A stretch of 46,667 bases of DNA from Clostridiales bacterium GWD2_32_19 (lineage in GTDB: Bacteria; Bacillota; Clostridia; Lachnospirales; UBA12420), in contig MGOU01000021.1 in assembly GCA_001795385.1 (NCBI GenBank), positions 142,149 through 188,815 on the forward strand, given 5' to 3'. This document shows positions 8,019 to 19,722 of the stretch, piece after piece. The position numbers and the translations under genes were made by a program. The stretch's first letter is position 1; each line of letters starts with the position of its first letter. The notes beneath the pieces were generated by a model. That model saw only the letters and a program-made list of their open reading frames with translations, was not told where the DNA came from and ran no database searches.

Positions 8019-9797
8019 TTATAAGATTTTTTTTATTTTCGTTTTTCTAACCAACCATATTGTTAATCTTACTTCTAGTTCCTTCTTTTCATCATTTTCA
8101 GTTGTTTTAAGTTTATTTGATATATCATTTATCTCAAAATCTATAATTTTATTTGCAATAATTTTTAATTGCTCATTTAAAATCTTTTCATATTCTTTCT
8201 CATCAAAATTCTGAATCTCATTAATTATAGTATTTACCTTTTTCTGCTCTTCTAAATCTGGAAAATAGTTTATAAATTGAGCAACATCAACATTTTTTAA
8301 TATATAATACATATTTTTGGTTTTTTCAAAGATATTTTTATGTAAATCTACTATAAAAATATTATCTCCTAATAGTTCTATAACTTTATCGAAAACATCT
8401 TTACTATTAATCATTAATGATAGTAAAATTCGTTCTCTTTTTTCATATATTTTAGTCACTATTCTAACTTCAGCTATTTCGGACTTTGGTTCTAATTTTC
8501 TTGTCGGTTTTAAATTTATATTGCCAATTTGAGCTTGTCCATTAATTACCTTTTCATCTATCCCAAATTCACCAGAAATCTTTTTCATATACATTTGTTT
8601 TTCTAGTTCATTTTCTAGTTCATTCGCATACTCTATAATCTTTTTCACAGCTTTTAGCTTGTCTTCTTGCTTATTCATATTAAACTGACTTTTTATCGTT
8701 TTTATTTGAAAATCCGCATAGTCCATAGCATTTGATAGTAAACCTTCAAAAGCATCCTTACCAAACTTATTTATATATTCATCCGGATCTTTTGCATCAG
8801 TAACCTGTAGCACTTTTGTTGTCATATTTACTGATTTTAGTATTGGTATGGCTCTAAGTATTGCAGCAGTACCTGCATTATCACTATCATATATCAAAAT
8901 ACACTCAGACGCATACCTCCTGAGAAGTAATGCCTGTTCCCTAGTCAAAGCTGTACCTAGCGAAGCAACTGCGTTTGTAAAGCCTGCTTGATGCAATGAT
9001 ATTACATCCATATATCCTTCTACAATCAAAAGCACTGGTTTTCTCGACTTTCGTGCAATATTTAACCCATATAAGTTAAGCCTTTTATTAAATACATCTG
9101 TTTCAGGTGAATTCAAGTATTTTGGCTCACCCTTATCAATAATTCTCCCACCGAAGCCTATCACCTTATCATGCACATCAAATATAGGAAAAATTACTCT
9201 ATCCCAGAACCTATCATGGTATCCGCTTGAATCTTTTATAATTAAACCAGCCTTTTCGGCAAGTTTTTCATCTAAATGCTTATCTTTTATATATTTAGAT
9301 AAAGAATTTCTGTTATTTAGTGCATATCCCAAACCAAAGCTTTTCGAAGTAGATTCATCTATCTTCCTTCGGTCTAGATAATCTTTTGCACCTTTACCAT
9401 AACTAGATTTCAACATTTTATAAAAGTATTTTGCAGCTTCAACATTTATTTGTATCAAAAGCTCTTTCTGCTTTATTTTCTCACGAAGTGCCGATGAAAT
9501 CTCCGCCTCAGGAAGTTTTATACCTGATTTTTGCGCTAGGTATTTTATAGCCTCTACAAAAGAAAGATTTTCAATCTGCATTATAAATGATACTACATTA
9601 CCCCCTGCTCCACATCCAAAACAATGATATATCTGCTTGTCTCTGTTTACATAAAAAGAAGATGTCTTCTCATTATGAAAAGGACACAAACCAGAATACG
9701 AATTTCCTTTTTGAATAAGTCTAACGTATTCACCCACTATATCGACAACGTCATTACTACTTCTAACTTCTTCTATAACTTCGTCAGGAAAAAACAT
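8019..9797 (-). CDS. dnaG: DNA primase
   Basis: Makes the RNA primers for DNA replication. The order is an N-terminal zinc-binding domain (CPFHNEKTSSF and HCFGCGAGGNV giving the CHCC ligands), then the RNA-polymerase core with TOPRIM motifs (VEGYMDVISL and the Asp pair in LIYDSDNAG), then a C-terminal helicase-interaction domain. The length of 592 residues is normal. GGAGGTG precedes the ATG. It starts the dnaG-rpoD operon. Confidence 0.97.
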   Translation of the reverse strand: MFFPDEVIEEVRSSNDVVDIVGEYVRLIQKGNSYSGLCPFHNEKTSSFYVNRDKQIYHCFGCGAGGNVVSFIMQIENLSFVEAIKYLAQKSGIKLPEAEISSALREKIKQKELLIQINVEAAKYFYKMLKSSYGKGAKDYLDRRKIDESTSKSFGLGYALNNRNSLSKYIKDKHLDEKLAEKAGLIIKDSSGYHDRFWDRVIFPIFDVHDKVIGFGGRIIDKGEPKYLNSPETDVFNKRLNLYGLNIARKSRKPVLLIVEGYMDVISLHQAGFTNAVASLGTALTREQALLLRRYASECILIYDSDNAGTAAILRAIPILKSVNMTTKVLQVTDAKDPDEYINKFGKDAFEGLLSNAMDYADFQIKTIKSQFNMNKQEDKLKAVKKIIEYANELENELEKQMYMKKISGEFGIDEKVINGQAQIGNINLKPTRKLEPKSEIAEVRIVTKIYEKRERILLSLMINSKDVFDKVIELLGDNIFIVDLHKNIFEKTKNMYYILKNVDVAQFINYFPDLEEQKKVNTIINEIQNFDEKEYEKILNEQLKIIANKIIDFEINDISNKLKTTENDEKKELEVRLTIWLVRKTKIKKIL

Positions 9798-9990
9798 GGG
9801 ACACCTCCGATGTAGCGGTTTGTGCTAGCGGTTAATAAAAGATTTATAGGCTCCTTTGATAAGAAAGCTATCTAATACTTAATGTATTTTTGAGTACCAG
9901 ACTGAGGGATCTCGTTTACGCACCACTGTCCGATTTCTATTCTATATTTATCTTATTCGACAATAGTCTGTGAAACCCTTTTTTACAACA
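9798..9990 (-). other. dnaG leader region, no gene seen
   Basis: This stretch carries the dnaG ribosome site and presumably its promoter, but no clean -35/-10 pair is visible. It holds several short dyads and a repeated AGCGGTT. No ORF with a ribosome site was found on either strand. Confidence 0.4.
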
Positions 9991-10022
9991 AAAAAAATTA
10001 CAAAATAAATTTTGTAATTTTT
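9991..10022. terminator. Terminator after the 10043 gene
   Basis: The stem AAAATTACAAAAT / ATTTTGTAATTTT is flanked by an A-run and a T-run. It lies about 20 bp past the stop of the minus-strand gene at 10043. Confidence 0.85.
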
Positions 10023-10042
10023 AGCTTAATTCACAACATGGC

Positions 10043-10564
10043 TTACATAAGTTGACTATAATTGTCTTCGTATAAAAGCGATTGAGTATTGTTTTCTTCA
10101 TTATCATATGTATTTTCTATACTTGCATTATTATTTATATATTCTTTTTCAAGGTCTGTAAAACTATTATTATCTGCAATATCTAGTAAAAGTTCTTTAT
10201 ATAATTTTTGTGATTTCTGCCATTCTTCATCTTGGTGATCAAAATCATTAATATTTGGCGTTTCATCAACATCAGTTATTATTCCATCCAATATAAAGTC
10301 TCCATTTATATCCATTAATATCATTGATGTAGAATTTTTCCCTCTTTCTTTCTCTTCAATCATCATACCTTTATTTCCTAATTTTTCAATCTCATATACA
10401 TTATTCTTTTTAACATCTATTAACTTGTCTACAATTTTCCCTCTCATATCATTTTTATTTCCACTTTTTTGAATGCTATCAGCAAAAAAAAGATATGCAG
10501 AATTCAATAAAATTGTGCTTGCAGCTAAAACATAAAACATAGTAGTTATAAAACGATTTTTCAT
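10043..10564 (-). CDS. Unknown anchored or secreted protein
   Basis: I do not recognise this family. The 173-residue product has a Lys-Asn-Arg start followed by one hydrophobic stretch (about residues 6-28), so it is a signal anchor or an uncleaved signal peptide. The remainder is hydrophilic and acidic, with many Asn, Asp and Glu, and probably faces outward. A segment near residues 83-97 (LMDINGDFILDGIITD) resembles a calcium-binding Asp/Asn loop, but this is only a suggestion. AAGGAGG precedes the ATG. It has its own strong promoter and terminator, so it is a single-gene unit following dnaJ. Confidence 0.8.
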   Translation of the reverse strand: MKNRFITTMFYVLAASTILLNSAYLFFADSIQKSGNKNDMRGKIVDKLIDVKKNNVYEIEKLGNKGMMIEEKERGKNSTSMILMDINGDFILDGIITDVDETPNINDFDHQDEEWQKSQKLYKELLLDIADNNSFTDLEKEYINNNASIENTYDNEENNTQSLLYEDNYSQLM

Positions 10565-10607
10565 TTAATTAAACCTCCTTGATTAAAAATTATATATAAC
10601 ATTGTAT

Positions 10608-10636
10608 ATAATACACCATATTTTTACATTTGTCAA
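10608..10636 (-). promoter_or_regulatory. Promoter of the 10043 gene
   Basis: On the minus strand TTGACA (10636-10631) is followed after 17 bp by TATTAT (10613-10608). Its spacer shares 14 bases (TGTAAAAATATGGT) with the promoter of the SLH surface protein at 36767-36795. Confidence 0.85.
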
Positions 10637-10663
10637 CTATTTCCAACAAAAAAATATATCTGG

Positions 10664-11818
10664 TTACCCAAATATATTTTTCAATTTATCAAAAAATCCA
10701 TTATGTTCTTTATATGTATCGTCAGTAGCTGTGTCTGCAAATTCTGTTAGGAGTTTTCTTTGCTTTTCTGTAAGCTTTGTAGGCACTTCCACTTTTACTA
10801 TAACATATTGATCTCCACGTACATTTTTATTTCTCAGACTCGGAACTCCTTTACCTTTTAGTCTGAACTTAGTTCCTGATTGTGTACCTTCTTTTATTGT
10901 GTATTTTACCTTTCCATCTACTGTCGGTACTATTATTTCATCACCTAGTGCCGCTTGTGTGAATGTTATAGGTATCTCACAGTATATATCCATCTCTTGT
11001 CTTTCAAAGATTTCATGTTCTTTCACATATATAGTTATAAGTAGATCACCCTTAGGAGCACCTTTATCTCCTGCTTCACCGTTACCTGTTACCCTTATAG
11101 TTTGTTCATTATCTATTCCTGCAGGTATCTCTATTTTTATCTTCTTTGGCACACGAACCTTACCTGCTCCTGCACATTTGTGACATTTGTTTTTGATTAT
11201 TTCACCTTTACCACCACATGTAGAGCATGTTATCACATTTGCTATCGTTCCAAAAATAGTTTGTTGCGTCTGCTTTAATTGTCCAGATCCACCACAAGTA
11301 GGACACTTGTCAGCCTTTGTTCCTGGTTCAGAACCAGAACCATTACAAACATTACATTCTTCACTTAAATTGAGTGTTATCTCTTTTTCTTTGCCAAATA
11401 CAGCTTCATCAAAATCTATATTAAGTGACATGTGTACATCTTGCCCTTTTTGTGGACCTCGTCGTTTTGAACGACCTCCACCACCTCCGAAGAAATCACC
11501 AAAAATATCACCTAAATCAAATTCCATTCCACCAAATCCGCCATTGAACCCACTAAACCCTCCATAGCCTCCAGCACCACCACCACCGTTTTCAAACGCA
11601 GAATGCCCAAATTGATCATACTGTGTTTTCTTTGTAGGGTCACTTAGTACTTCATATGCCTCATTTAGTTCCTTAAACTTAGTCTCCGCTTCTTTACTAC
11701 TTTGATTACTATCTGGATGATGCTCTTTAGCTAGTTTCCTAAATGCTTTTTTAATCTCTTGCTCAGATGCGCCTTTTGCGACACCTAGAACATCATAATA
11801 GTCTTTTTTTACAGCCAT
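10664..11818 (-). CDS. dnaJ: Chaperone DnaJ (Hsp40)
   Basis: Co-chaperone that delivers unfolded clients to DnaK and stimulates its ATPase. The order is an N-terminal J domain with HPD (EHHPDSN), a Gly/Phe-rich linker (about residues 75-115), four CxxCxGxG zinc-finger repeats ([32 protein letters not shown]), and two C-terminal beta domains. The length of 384 residues is normal. It is the last gene of the hrcA transcript direction but is separated from dnaK by two pepF genes, which is unusual. Confidence 0.97.
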   Translation of the reverse strand: MAVKKDYYDVLGVAKGASEQEIKKAFRKLAKEHHPDSNQSSKEAETKFKELNEAYEVLSDPTKKTQYDQFGHSAFENGGGGAGGYGGFSGFNGGFGGMEFDLGDIFGDFFGGGGGRSKRRGPQKGQDVHMSLNIDFDEAVFGKEKEITLNLSEECNVCNGSGSEPGTKADKCPTCGGSGQLKQTQQTIFGTIANVITCSTCGGKGEIIKNKCHKCAGAGKVRVPKKIKIEIPAGIDNEQTIRVTGNGEAGDKGAPKGDLLITIYVKEHEIFERQEMDIYCEIPITFTQAALGDEIIVPTVDGKVKYTIKEGTQSGTKFRLKGKGVPSLRNKNVRGDQYVIVKVEVPTKLTEKQRKLLTEFADTATDDTYKEHNGFFDKLKNIFG

Positions 11819-11850
11819 ATACTTATGCTCCTTCCCTTTTTGTCACTATT

Positions 11851-13656
11851 TTATTTTTCATTCATCAATCTTTCAAATTCATCTACCAATTCTCCAAAGA
11901 AGTCTAATGCTTTTTGTACTGGTTCTGGTGTAGACATATCAACTCCAGCCTTTTTTAATAATTCAATAGGATAATCCGAACCACCACTTTTTAAAAACTC
12001 TAAGTATTTATCAAGAGCTTCCTTATCTCCACTCGATATCCTTTCAGCTATCGCTATTGCAGCAGAAAAACCAGTAGCATATTTATATACATAAAAACTT
12101 CTATAAAAATGAGGTATCCTTGCCCATTCTATTTTTATTTGATCATCGCTTATTACATTTTCACCATAATATAATTTATTTAAATCATAATATATTTCAC
12201 ACAACTTATCTGCAGATAATGCTTCACCATTTTGTATTTTATCATGAGTTATTTTTTCAAACTCAGCAAATTGGACCTGTCTATACACTGTACCTTTAAA
12301 CTGATCCATGAAATGGTTTAATAAATACATCTTTTCTTCTTTACTCTCAGCATTTTTTACCAATTGTTTCATCAATAATACTTCATTTACAGTAGAAGCT
12401 ACTTCAGCAACAAATATTGTATACCCACCATACAAATACGGTTGATTTTTATTTGAATAATAAGTATGCATTGAATGTCCCATTTCATGTGCTATGGTGA
12501 ATAAGCTGTTCAAATTATTTTGGTGATTAAGTAATATATATGGATTAGTATCATAAGTGATTGAACTATAGGCCCCTCCTCTCTTTCCTTCATTTTCATA
12601 TACATCTATCCAATTACTTTCAAATCCTATATTCATATTCTTATTATAATCTTCCCCAAGTACCTGTAAAGCGGATTTAACCATATCAACTGCATCTACA
12701 TATGGTATTTCTTTATCAATATCTTTTAACATAGGTACATATATATCATACAAATGAAGTTCTTGCAAATTTAAATATTTCTTCCTTATTTCAAAATATC
12801 TATGGAGTTTTTCCAGATTTTTATGGATTGTCTCAATTAAATTTTCATAGACAGAAACCTCTACATTATCTCCGTATAGAGCTAATTCGATAGGAGATTC
12901 ATATTTTCTAATCTTCGAAAAAAATACATCAGTTTTGATTTTTGAATTTAATGTTGAAGCAAATGTATTCTTATATGACATATATACCGAGTTAAACTTT
13001 TCAAAAGCTTCCTTTCTTATATTTCTATCTCCACTTTGTATAAATTTACTATAATTTCCTTTTGTTAGTTCTACTTCGTTACCTTTATCATCTATTAAGA
13101 CAGGGAATTTTATATCTGCATCATTTAACATACTAAAAGTATTTCTTGGACTACCTAATATTTCACTTGACATTGCAAGCAACTTTTCTTCATCATCACT
13201 TAATACATGTTTCTTTAATCTAAAAATCTCATCCATATAAAACTTATACAACTCAAGACTACTATTCTCTTTAACAAATTTATTAAATTCTTCTTGGGTT
13301 AACTTTGTCAACTCAGTTTTCACAAAAACAACTTCACTAGATATGTCAGCAAACAACGAATCTAATCTATCATTCATTTCTTGATATTTTGCAACATTTA
13401 AATCTTCATTTTTTTTATTACTTGAATATATACTAGCTTTTGAAAGTATTCTATCAATATCGAAATATATTTCTAAACCTTTTTGGAGGTTTGTAGCATT
13501 ACTTGTCAATTTACCTTTGAATTCTTTCATGACTTCTGTCTTAATCTTAATCTCCGCAAAATCCTTTTCCCATAAATCATCACTAGCATATATATCCTCG
13601 AGTCTCCACTTATACTTATCCTCTATCTCACTTCTTTTCTTTTGCTTCTCAGCCAT
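11851..13656 (-). CDS. pepF: Oligoendopeptidase F, copy A (M3 family)
   Basis: Cytoplasmic zinc metallopeptidase that cleaves short peptides. The zinc motif HEMGHSMH is present with the downstream Glu of M3 enzymes (ASTVNEVL). At 601 residues the length is usual for PepF. An AGGAGG ribosome site precedes ATATATATG. It is a tandem paralogue of the gene at 13705 and highly similar along its whole length; the first 25 residues are nearly identical. The two copies are 48 bp apart and lie between dnaK and dnaJ. Confidence 0.95.
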   Translation of the reverse strand: MAEKQKKRSEIEDKYKWRLEDIYASDDLWEKDFAEIKIKTEVMKEFKGKLTSNATNLQKGLEIYFDIDRILSKASIYSSNKKNEDLNVAKYQEMNDRLDSLFADISSEVVFVKTELTKLTQEEFNKFVKENSSLELYKFYMDEIFRLKKHVLSDDEEKLLAMSSEILGSPRNTFSMLNDADIKFPVLIDDKGNEVELTKGNYSKFIQSGDRNIRKEAFEKFNSVYMSYKNTFASTLNSKIKTDVFFSKIRKYESPIELALYGDNVEVSVYENLIETIHKNLEKLHRYFEIRKKYLNLQELHLYDIYVPMLKDIDKEIPYVDAVDMVKSALQVLGEDYNKNMNIGFESNWIDVYENEGKRGGAYSSITYDTNPYILLNHQNNLNSLFTIAHEMGHSMHTYYSNKNQPYLYGGYTIFVAEVASTVNEVLLMKQLVKNAESKEEKMYLLNHFMDQFKGTVYRQVQFAEFEKITHDKIQNGEALSADKLCEIYYDLNKLYYGENVISDDQIKIEWARIPHFYRSFYVYKYATGFSAAIAIAERISSGDKEALDKYLEFLKSGGSDYPIELLKKAGVDMSTPEPVQKALDFFGELVDEFERLMNEK

Positions 13657-13704
13657 ATATACCTCCTATAAAAATAGTTATTATCACCTTAAAGTTTCAG
13701 TATT

Positions 13705-15510
13705 TTACTTTTCATTCGCCAATTTCTCAAATTCATCTACCAATTTTCCAAAAACATTCAGTGCTGCTTGTACTGGTTCTGGTGTAGACATATCTACTCC
13801 AGCCTTTTTTAACAGCTCAATCGGATAATCTGAACCACCGCTCTTTAAAAATAGTAAGTAATTATCAAGTGCTTCTTTATCTCCACTCGATATCTTTTCC
13901 GCTATCGCTACAGCAGCAGAGAAACCAGTTGCATATTTATATACATAAAAATCATAATAAAAATGAGGAATTCTAGCCCATTCAACTTTTATCAGATCAT
14001 CACTTATAACATTTTCTCCATAATATAATTTATTCAAATCATGATATAGTTCACATAACTTATCAGCGGATATTGCCTCTCCACTCTCAGTCTTTTCATG
14101 CAACATTTTCTCAAACTCAGCAAATTGTACTTGCCTAAATACAGTTCCTTTAAATTGATCCATAAAATGATTAAGTAAATACATTTTTTCTTCTTTTGTT
14201 TTAGTATTTTTTAATAAATGTTTTATAACTAGTATTTCATTTACTGTTGAAGCTACTTCTGCCACAAACATTGTATAATCTGCGTATATATACGGTTGAT
14301 TCTTGTTAGAATAGTAACTATGCATTGAATGCCCCATCTCATGAGCTATGGTAAATAAACTATTTAAATTATTTTCATGATTTAGCAATATATATGGTTT
14401 TGATTCATAAGAACCCGAACTATATGCTCCACTTCGTTTTCCTTCATTTTCATATATATCTATCCAACCATCATTAAAACCTTTATTCATATTTTCATTA
14501 TAATCTTCTCCAAGTATCTTCAAAGCCTCTTTTATAATTATAACTGCTTCATCATAAGATATTTCTTTATCAATATCTTTCAACATAGGCACATAAATAT
14601 CGTACATATGCTGTTCATCAAGTTTCATATATTCTTTTCTTACTTTGTAGTATTTATGAAATTTATCAAAATTGTTATGAATTGTATTTATTAAGTTTTG
14701 ATAAAGTGACTCTTCTATATTGTCTTGATATAAAGACTGTACAAGAGTTGATTTATATTTTCTTGTTTTTGCAGAAAATATATGTGCTTTGATGTCCGAG
14801 TTTAGCATTGAAGCAAATGTATTTTTATATGCTAAATAAGTCTCATAAAACTTTTCAAACACATCTCTTCTTACATTTCTGTCTCCACTTTGTACATTTT
14901 TTATATAATTTCCTTGTGTTAGCTCTATTTCATTACCCAGATCGTTTTTAAATATGGGAAACTTTATGTCTGCATCATTAAGCATGCTATAAATATTTTC
15001 GGGGGCACCCATTATCTCAGTAGCATGAGCTAATATTTTCTCTTCTTCATCGCTTAAACGATACGATTTCAATCTAAGAATTTCATCCATATAAAACCTA
15101 TATAAAACAAGATTATTATTCTCTTTAACAAAGTTTTCAAACTCACTTCCAGACATTTTAGTTAACTCTGTCCTTACAAAAACAAGCTCCGCACTTATAT
15201 TCGATTCTAAAGAATTAAATCTATCCACCATTTCTTGATACTTAGCAACGTTAAGATCTTCATCTTTTTTTCTACATGCATAATTTCTAGCTTTATCTAA
15301 TAACCTGTATATATCGAAATACAATTCCAAACCTTTTTGGAGATTGGTAGCATCAGTTGTCAACTTTCCCTTAAAATCTTTCATAACTTCTGTTTTACTC
15401 TTAAGTTCAGAAAAATCCTTTTCCCATAAATCATCGCTAGCATATATATCCTCAAGTCTCCACTTATACTTATCCTCAATTTCACTTCTTTTCTTTTGTT
15501 TTTCAGACAT
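13705..15510 (-). CDS. pepF: Oligoendopeptidase F, copy B (M3 family)
   Basis: Second copy of the M3 oligoendopeptidase, with the intact HEMGHSMH zinc site and VASTVNEIL glutamate motif, so both copies look active. The start is taken at the ATG at 15510 because TGGAGG lies just before it; the upstream in-frame ATG at 15522 overlaps that site. This gives 601 residues, identical in length to copy A. Substitutions are spread through the protein, so the duplication is not very recent. It has its own promoter and a 28-bp palindrome upstream, suggesting that this pair can be transcribed independently of the heat-shock promoter. Confidence 0.95.
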   Translation of the reverse strand: MSEKQKKRSEIEDKYKWRLEDIYASDDLWEKDFSELKSKTEVMKDFKGKLTTDATNLQKGLELYFDIYRLLDKARNYACRKKDEDLNVAKYQEMVDRFNSLESNISAELVFVRTELTKMSGSEFENFVKENNNLVLYRFYMDEILRLKSYRLSDEEEKILAHATEIMGAPENIYSMLNDADIKFPIFKNDLGNEIELTQGNYIKNVQSGDRNVRRDVFEKFYETYLAYKNTFASMLNSDIKAHIFSAKTRKYKSTLVQSLYQDNIEESLYQNLINTIHNNFDKFHKYYKVRKEYMKLDEQHMYDIYVPMLKDIDKEISYDEAVIIIKEALKILGEDYNENMNKGFNDGWIDIYENEGKRSGAYSSGSYESKPYILLNHENNLNSLFTIAHEMGHSMHSYYSNKNQPYIYADYTMFVAEVASTVNEILVIKHLLKNTKTKEEKMYLLNHFMDQFKGTVFRQVQFAEFEKMLHEKTESGEAISADKLCELYHDLNKLYYGENVISDDLIKVEWARIPHFYYDFYVYKYATGFSAAVAIAEKISSGDKEALDNYLLFLKSGGSDYPIELLKKAGVDMSTPEPVQAALNVFGKLVDEFEKLANEK

Positions 15511-15543
15511 ATATACCTCCATAAAAATAGTTTATATATATTT

Positions 15544-15571
15544 GATAGGATGAGATTAATCTCATCCTATC
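15544..15571. promoter_or_regulatory. Perfect 28-bp palindrome at the pepF transcript start
   Basis: GATAGGATGAGATT and its exact reverse complement abut with no gap. It starts a few bases downstream of the expected RNA start and is not followed by a T-run on the minus strand. A repressor operator or a 5' RNA-stabilising hairpin therefore fits better than a terminator. Confidence 0.65.
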
Positions 15572-15580
15572 ACTTTCCTT

Positions 15581-15608
15581 ATTTTACACCTTTTTCTAAA
15601 AAAGTCAA
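15581..15608 (-). promoter_or_regulatory. Promoter of the pepF pair
   Basis: On the minus strand TTGACT (15608-15603), a 16-bp spacer and TAAAAT (15586-15581) lie between dnaK and the first pepF gene. The RNA would start near 15574. Confidence 0.7.
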
Positions 15609-15702
15609 TTATTTTTTAAACTAGAGGCAAAACACCCCATCTAACTCCCTCTTCATAAGAGGGATAAACTCATATCTAAGTTTTATTAGGTCATATTTAA
15701 GT

Positions 15703-17634
<1,932 letters not shown>

Positions 17635-17670
17635 CTATATCTATTTATTTTAAAATTTTTACAAATGTAT

Positions 17671-17979
17671 TTATATATCTTTATTTATAATTCTTAATTT
17701 CTTAAATTTTTCAACTTCTGATGGATTATTTATAAACTTGTTCATATGCATTACTGCCCCTAAAAATGATGTTGGTAGCTTATTCATTATATATTGAATG
17801 TTAACTCCATTAATCATATAATCACAAATTTTCCCACATTCAATCCATTCATCCATTACTTGCTGAAGAGATTCGTCTAAATCTTTAGCATAATTTTTTA
17901 TTCGATTTGCTTCGTCCTCTAGGCACTTGTATTCTCTTACTATTGCCTTAATAAGATCATTTTCATTATATGTTACCAT
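17671..17979 (-). CDS. Unknown 102-residue protein inside the heat-shock operon
   Basis: I do not recognise this family. It is a soluble, helix-rich protein without signal peptide or membrane segment. Residues 1-45 look like amphipathic helices (NENDLIKAIVREYKCLEDE) and the centre carries WIECGKICDYMINGVN with two cysteines. AAGGGGTG precedes the ATG. It lies between grpE and dnaK, with 63 bp and 93 bp gaps, a position that is empty in most Firmicute hrcA operons. I infer heat-shock co-expression, and possibly a chaperone accessory role, from position alone. Confidence 0.75.
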   Translation of the reverse strand: MVTYNENDLIKAIVREYKCLEDEANRIKNYAKDLDESLQQVMDEWIECGKICDYMINGVNIQYIMNKLPTSFLGAVMHMNKFINNPSEVEKFKKLRIINKDI

Positions 17980-18042
17980 TTTTACACCCCTTTTTATCTT
18001 CTGAATTTTTAGTCATTGTTATATTTTATACTTTTCATCTTT

Positions 18043-18588
18043 TTAGTTTGCTACCTTCACCATTGCATGTCTCATTACTTTTTCCCCATAAGTATATCCC
18101 TTTTGAAATACTTCTATGACTTCATTTTCTCCATAATTTTCATCTTCAACATGCATAACTGCATTGTGTATGCTAGTATCAAACGGTTTATTTAATGCCT
18201 CAATTTCCTGAACGCCTATACCTTTTATAGTATCATTAAATTGCTCATAAATCATCTTTATACCTTTAAGTATAGAATAATTTTTTGTTTCTTCCTCATT
18301 AATATCCTTACTTATTTGTTCTATTGCTCTTTCGAAATTGTCTATCATGGGTAATATTTTCCCAACAGTCTCCATGACTCCAATATCATACATCTCTGAT
18401 TTTTCTTTCATGGTCCGTTTTCTAAAATTGTCAAACTCAGCCATATTTCTTTGATATTTATCTAGATTGCCAATGCACTCTAGCTCTTTTTCTTCTAATT
18501 TTCTCTGTAATTCTATTATTTCTATTGTATCAATTATACCTTCTTCTTCGAATTTTACATCTTCGTTGTCCATTTTCTTTTCTTTCAT
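18043..18588 (-). CDS. grpE: Nucleotide exchange factor GrpE
   Basis: Releases ADP from DnaK. The 181-residue protein has a long N-terminal coiled coil (about residues 20-75, including NLDKYQRNMAEFDNFRKRT) and a C-terminal beta domain. The family signature is visible near the end (GYTYGEKVMRHAMVKVA). AGGAAGGAG precedes the ATG. It follows hrcA by 97 bp in the CIRCE-controlled operon. Confidence 0.96.
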   Translation of the reverse strand: MKEKKMDNEDVKFEEEGIIDTIEIIELQRKLEEKELECIGNLDKYQRNMAEFDNFRKRTMKEKSEMYDIGVMETVGKILPMIDNFERAIEQISKDINEEETKNYSILKGIKMIYEQFNDTIKGIGVQEIEALNKPFDTSIHNAVMHVEDENYGENEVIEVFQKGYTYGEKVMRHAMVKVAN

Positions 18589-18685
18589 CTTACGCTCCTT
18601 CCTATGTTTTGATTTATTTCCCTCTATCCTCGGCTATATGGAGAGGAGACCAACTTTTTACATATCATAATAAATTTTTGGTGAG

Positions 18686-19705
18686 TTACAATCCATTCAC
18701 TTGTTTTATCAAACCATTTAGTAATGTTACAGTGTTTAAGTAATCCATTCTTGTTGGACCAATGATAGCTATTGTTCCATACATACTGTCATTTATATTA
18801 TACTTAACACTTATGATACTACATTTATCAACTTGTGAAAAGCCATTTTCTGATCCTATCCGGACCATTATCTTATCACTATCTGACTGATACATATTTA
18901 ATATTTTTAATATGCCCTCTGATTCTTCTAAAAACTTCATCATATCTCTAGCTTTTTCTAAATCGTTAAACTCAGGAAAATCAAGAATATTTTTCATTCC
19001 AGCTACATAGCAATCTTGTTTATCAATACCTTTTATGGTATTTGCGATAACATCTAGAATAGGTGCAAGTATATTTCTATAATCTACAAGTTCTACTCCA
19101 ACTCTATGAATAAGTTCTATGTTTATATCTTTTAAAGAATGGTTTATAAAGTTTTTATTAAGTACTTTTGAGATTTGATCAAGCTTTTCTTGAGTGATAA
19201 CTATATTAGCTTTGAAAATGTGATTTTTCACTATATCCTTATTTATAACCAACACCAAAAGCACACTATTCTCATCGATATTTATGAGTTGTATATACTT
19301 AATAGTTGATTTTTCAGAATGGGGTTTAGTAACTATCGCAGCATAAAGAGTATTTTTTGAAACAATCCTTGCGATTTCTCTAATTAGTTCATCAGGATTG
19401 TCAATTTTTGCTCTCAAAATATCTTGTATATTTGATATTGGCGCCTTGCCTACTTGTTTCTTCTTCATCAACTCATTTACATATAGTCTGTAGGCCTTCT
19501 CTGAAGGAACTCTTCCCGCTGAAGTATGTGGTTGCAAAAGTAACCCTAACTCCTCTAAATTTGCCATCTCATTCCTGATTGTAGCTGGGCTTACTCCTAT
19601 ATCATACCTTTTCACAATAGTACCTGAACCAACCGGCTCGGCATTTTTGATGTAATCATCAATAATTGCCATCAGAATCTTTACTTTCCTGTCATCTAGA
19701 ACCAT
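18686..19705 (-). CDS. hrcA: Heat-inducible transcription repressor HrcA
   Basis: Represses the dnaK operon by binding CIRCE. It has an N-terminal winged helix (KILMAIIDDYIKNAEPVGS, then GVSPATIRNEMANLEELG), a GAF-like middle domain and a C-terminal dimer region (GTIAIIGPTRMDY). I choose the ATG at 19705 because AGAGGAT lies upstream at proper spacing. The longer reading from 19738 would start inside the CIRCE operator. This gives about 340 residues, normal for HrcA. It is the first gene of the operon and represses itself. Confidence 0.96.
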   Translation of the reverse strand: MVLDDRKVKILMAIIDDYIKNAEPVGSGTIVKRYDIGVSPATIRNEMANLEELGLLLQPHTSAGRVPSEKAYRLYVNELMKKKQVGKAPISNIQDILRAKIDNPDELIREIARIVSKNTLYAAIVTKPHSEKSTIKYIQLINIDENSVLLVLVINKDIVKNHIFKANIVITQEKLDQISKVLNKNFINHSLKDINIELIHRVGVELVDYRNILAPILDVIANTIKGIDKQDCYVAGMKNILDFPEFNDLEKARDMMKFLEESEGILKILNMYQSDSDKIMVRIGSENGFSQVDKCSIISVKYNINDSMYGTIAIIGPTRMDYLNTVTLLNGLIKQVNGL

Positions 19706-19722
19706 AGTATCACATCCTCTAG

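Noticed and set aside
9840-9960. Structured RNA in the dnaG leader
   Set aside because: Short dyads are present, but no known riboswitch consensus or convincing terminator/antiterminator pair could be found by eye.
11187-11567. Plus-strand proline-rich ORF
   Set aside because: Shadow of the Gly-rich and cysteine-rich coding region of dnaJ on the other strand.
15640-15670. CCCTCTT/AAGAGGG hairpin after dnaK as a terminator
   Set aside because: No T-run follows on the minus strand, so rho-independent termination is not supported; it may be a weak attenuator or a repeat.
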